A stretch of DNA of 33,575 bases. It comes from Clostridiales bacterium. GTDB lineage: Bacteria > Bacillota > Clostridia > Lachnospirales > Lachnospiraceae. Below are positions 33,396 to 33,575 of this stretch, piece after piece. Location of the stretch: contig JAAYJU010000125.1 in the NCBI GenBank assembly GCA_012522735.1, positions 1 to 33,575 of the forward strand, read 5' to 3'. Below the pieces are notes generated by a model that did not search any database, was not told the DNA's origin, and saw only the letters and a program-made list of their open reading frames with translations. The translations under genes were made by a program, and so were the position numbers. Numbering within the stretch: the stretch's first letter is position 1; each line of letters begins with the position of its first letter.

Positions 33396-33575
33396 TACTT
33401 GAGTTTCCGTAAATTGCACTTTGAAAACGAATAAACCTAACTAAAATACCTGTGTGCTGCTTTTTGTAAGATTTATATGAGCAGTTTTTGAAGTAGAGGC
33501 ACTTTAATAAGCCCCGCTGAACCGGACTTTATGAGAAGTATTTTTCTATCTATTTAACAGATTAGCTTAAAGCGA

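Noticed and set aside
33396-33575. TTTGAAAACGAATAAAC resembles the TTTGAAAACT motif of rRNA operon leaders and spacers, and it partly resembles a cre site
   Set aside because: Only a short match, with no rRNA sequence nearby in the window, and the cre pattern has a mismatch at a conserved position.
1-33575. tRNA, rRNA, riboswitch, CRISPR or transposase sequences
   Set aside because: None recognised on either strand by eye; covariance-model and HMM searches were not possible.

Overview
The window looks like a chromosomal segment of an anaerobic, low-GC Clostridia, most likely a Lachnospiraceae-type Firmicute. The evidence is AT-rich intergenic DNA, strong AAGGAGG ribosome binding sites, sigma-A type promoters, the Gram-positive gene order rimP-nusA-ylxR-ylxQ-infB-rbfA-nrnA-truB-ribF, and two-component and transporter genes typical of gut or plant-fibre fermenters. 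No RNA genes, insertion sequences, phage genes or CRISPR arrays were seen.

Layout: (1) 1-1312, the end of a polar amino acid ABC transporter (permease fragment and ATPase), closed by a terminator. (2) 1394-3920, a two-gene malate unit (Ldh2-type dehydrogenase and malic enzyme) with its own extended -10 promoter and a clean terminator. (3) 3984-23509, a large carbohydrate locus. Its left arm carries an aldo/keto reductase, a GH42/DUF5597 beta-galactosidase-like enzyme, two sugar ABC permeases, a PfkB kinase, a lipoprotein sugar-binding protein and a clan GH-D (alpha-galactosidase-like) enzyme. In the middle, on the minus strand, is a LytS/LytTR two-component system. Its right arm carries a FucI/AraA-like isomerase, a class II ketose aldolase, an MFS transporter, an AllA-like cupin, aldose 1-epimerase and glycerol kinase. 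(4) 23590-24147, a nitroreductase behind an operator-like dyad. (5) 24285-33395, the rimP to ribF translation and RNA operon.

Reading of the sugar locus (inference): oligosaccharides are bound by the lipoprotein, imported by the permeases with an ATPase encoded elsewhere, and hydrolysed in the cytoplasm, since neither glycosidase has a signal peptide. GalM balances anomers, the isomerase makes a ketose, PfkB phosphorylates it and the class II aldolase cleaves it to DHAP plus an aldehyde. The aldo/keto reductase plus glycerol kinase could salvage glyceraldehyde as glycerol 3-phosphate. With two galactosidase-like enzymes, a galactose to tagatose route without Leloir genes is the most economical hypothesis, but substrates cannot be fixed from sequence alone.

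The most unusual items are: the 852-residue LytS-type kinase, which carries a dead HisKA/ATPase module and a receiver domain lacking every phosphorylation residue; the completely overlapping divergent promoters that separate this kinase from the isomerase operon; the roughly 350-residue Gly/Gln/Arg-rich repeat region of IF2; and a duplicated Shine-Dalgarno/anti-Shine-Dalgarno arrangement before nusA.
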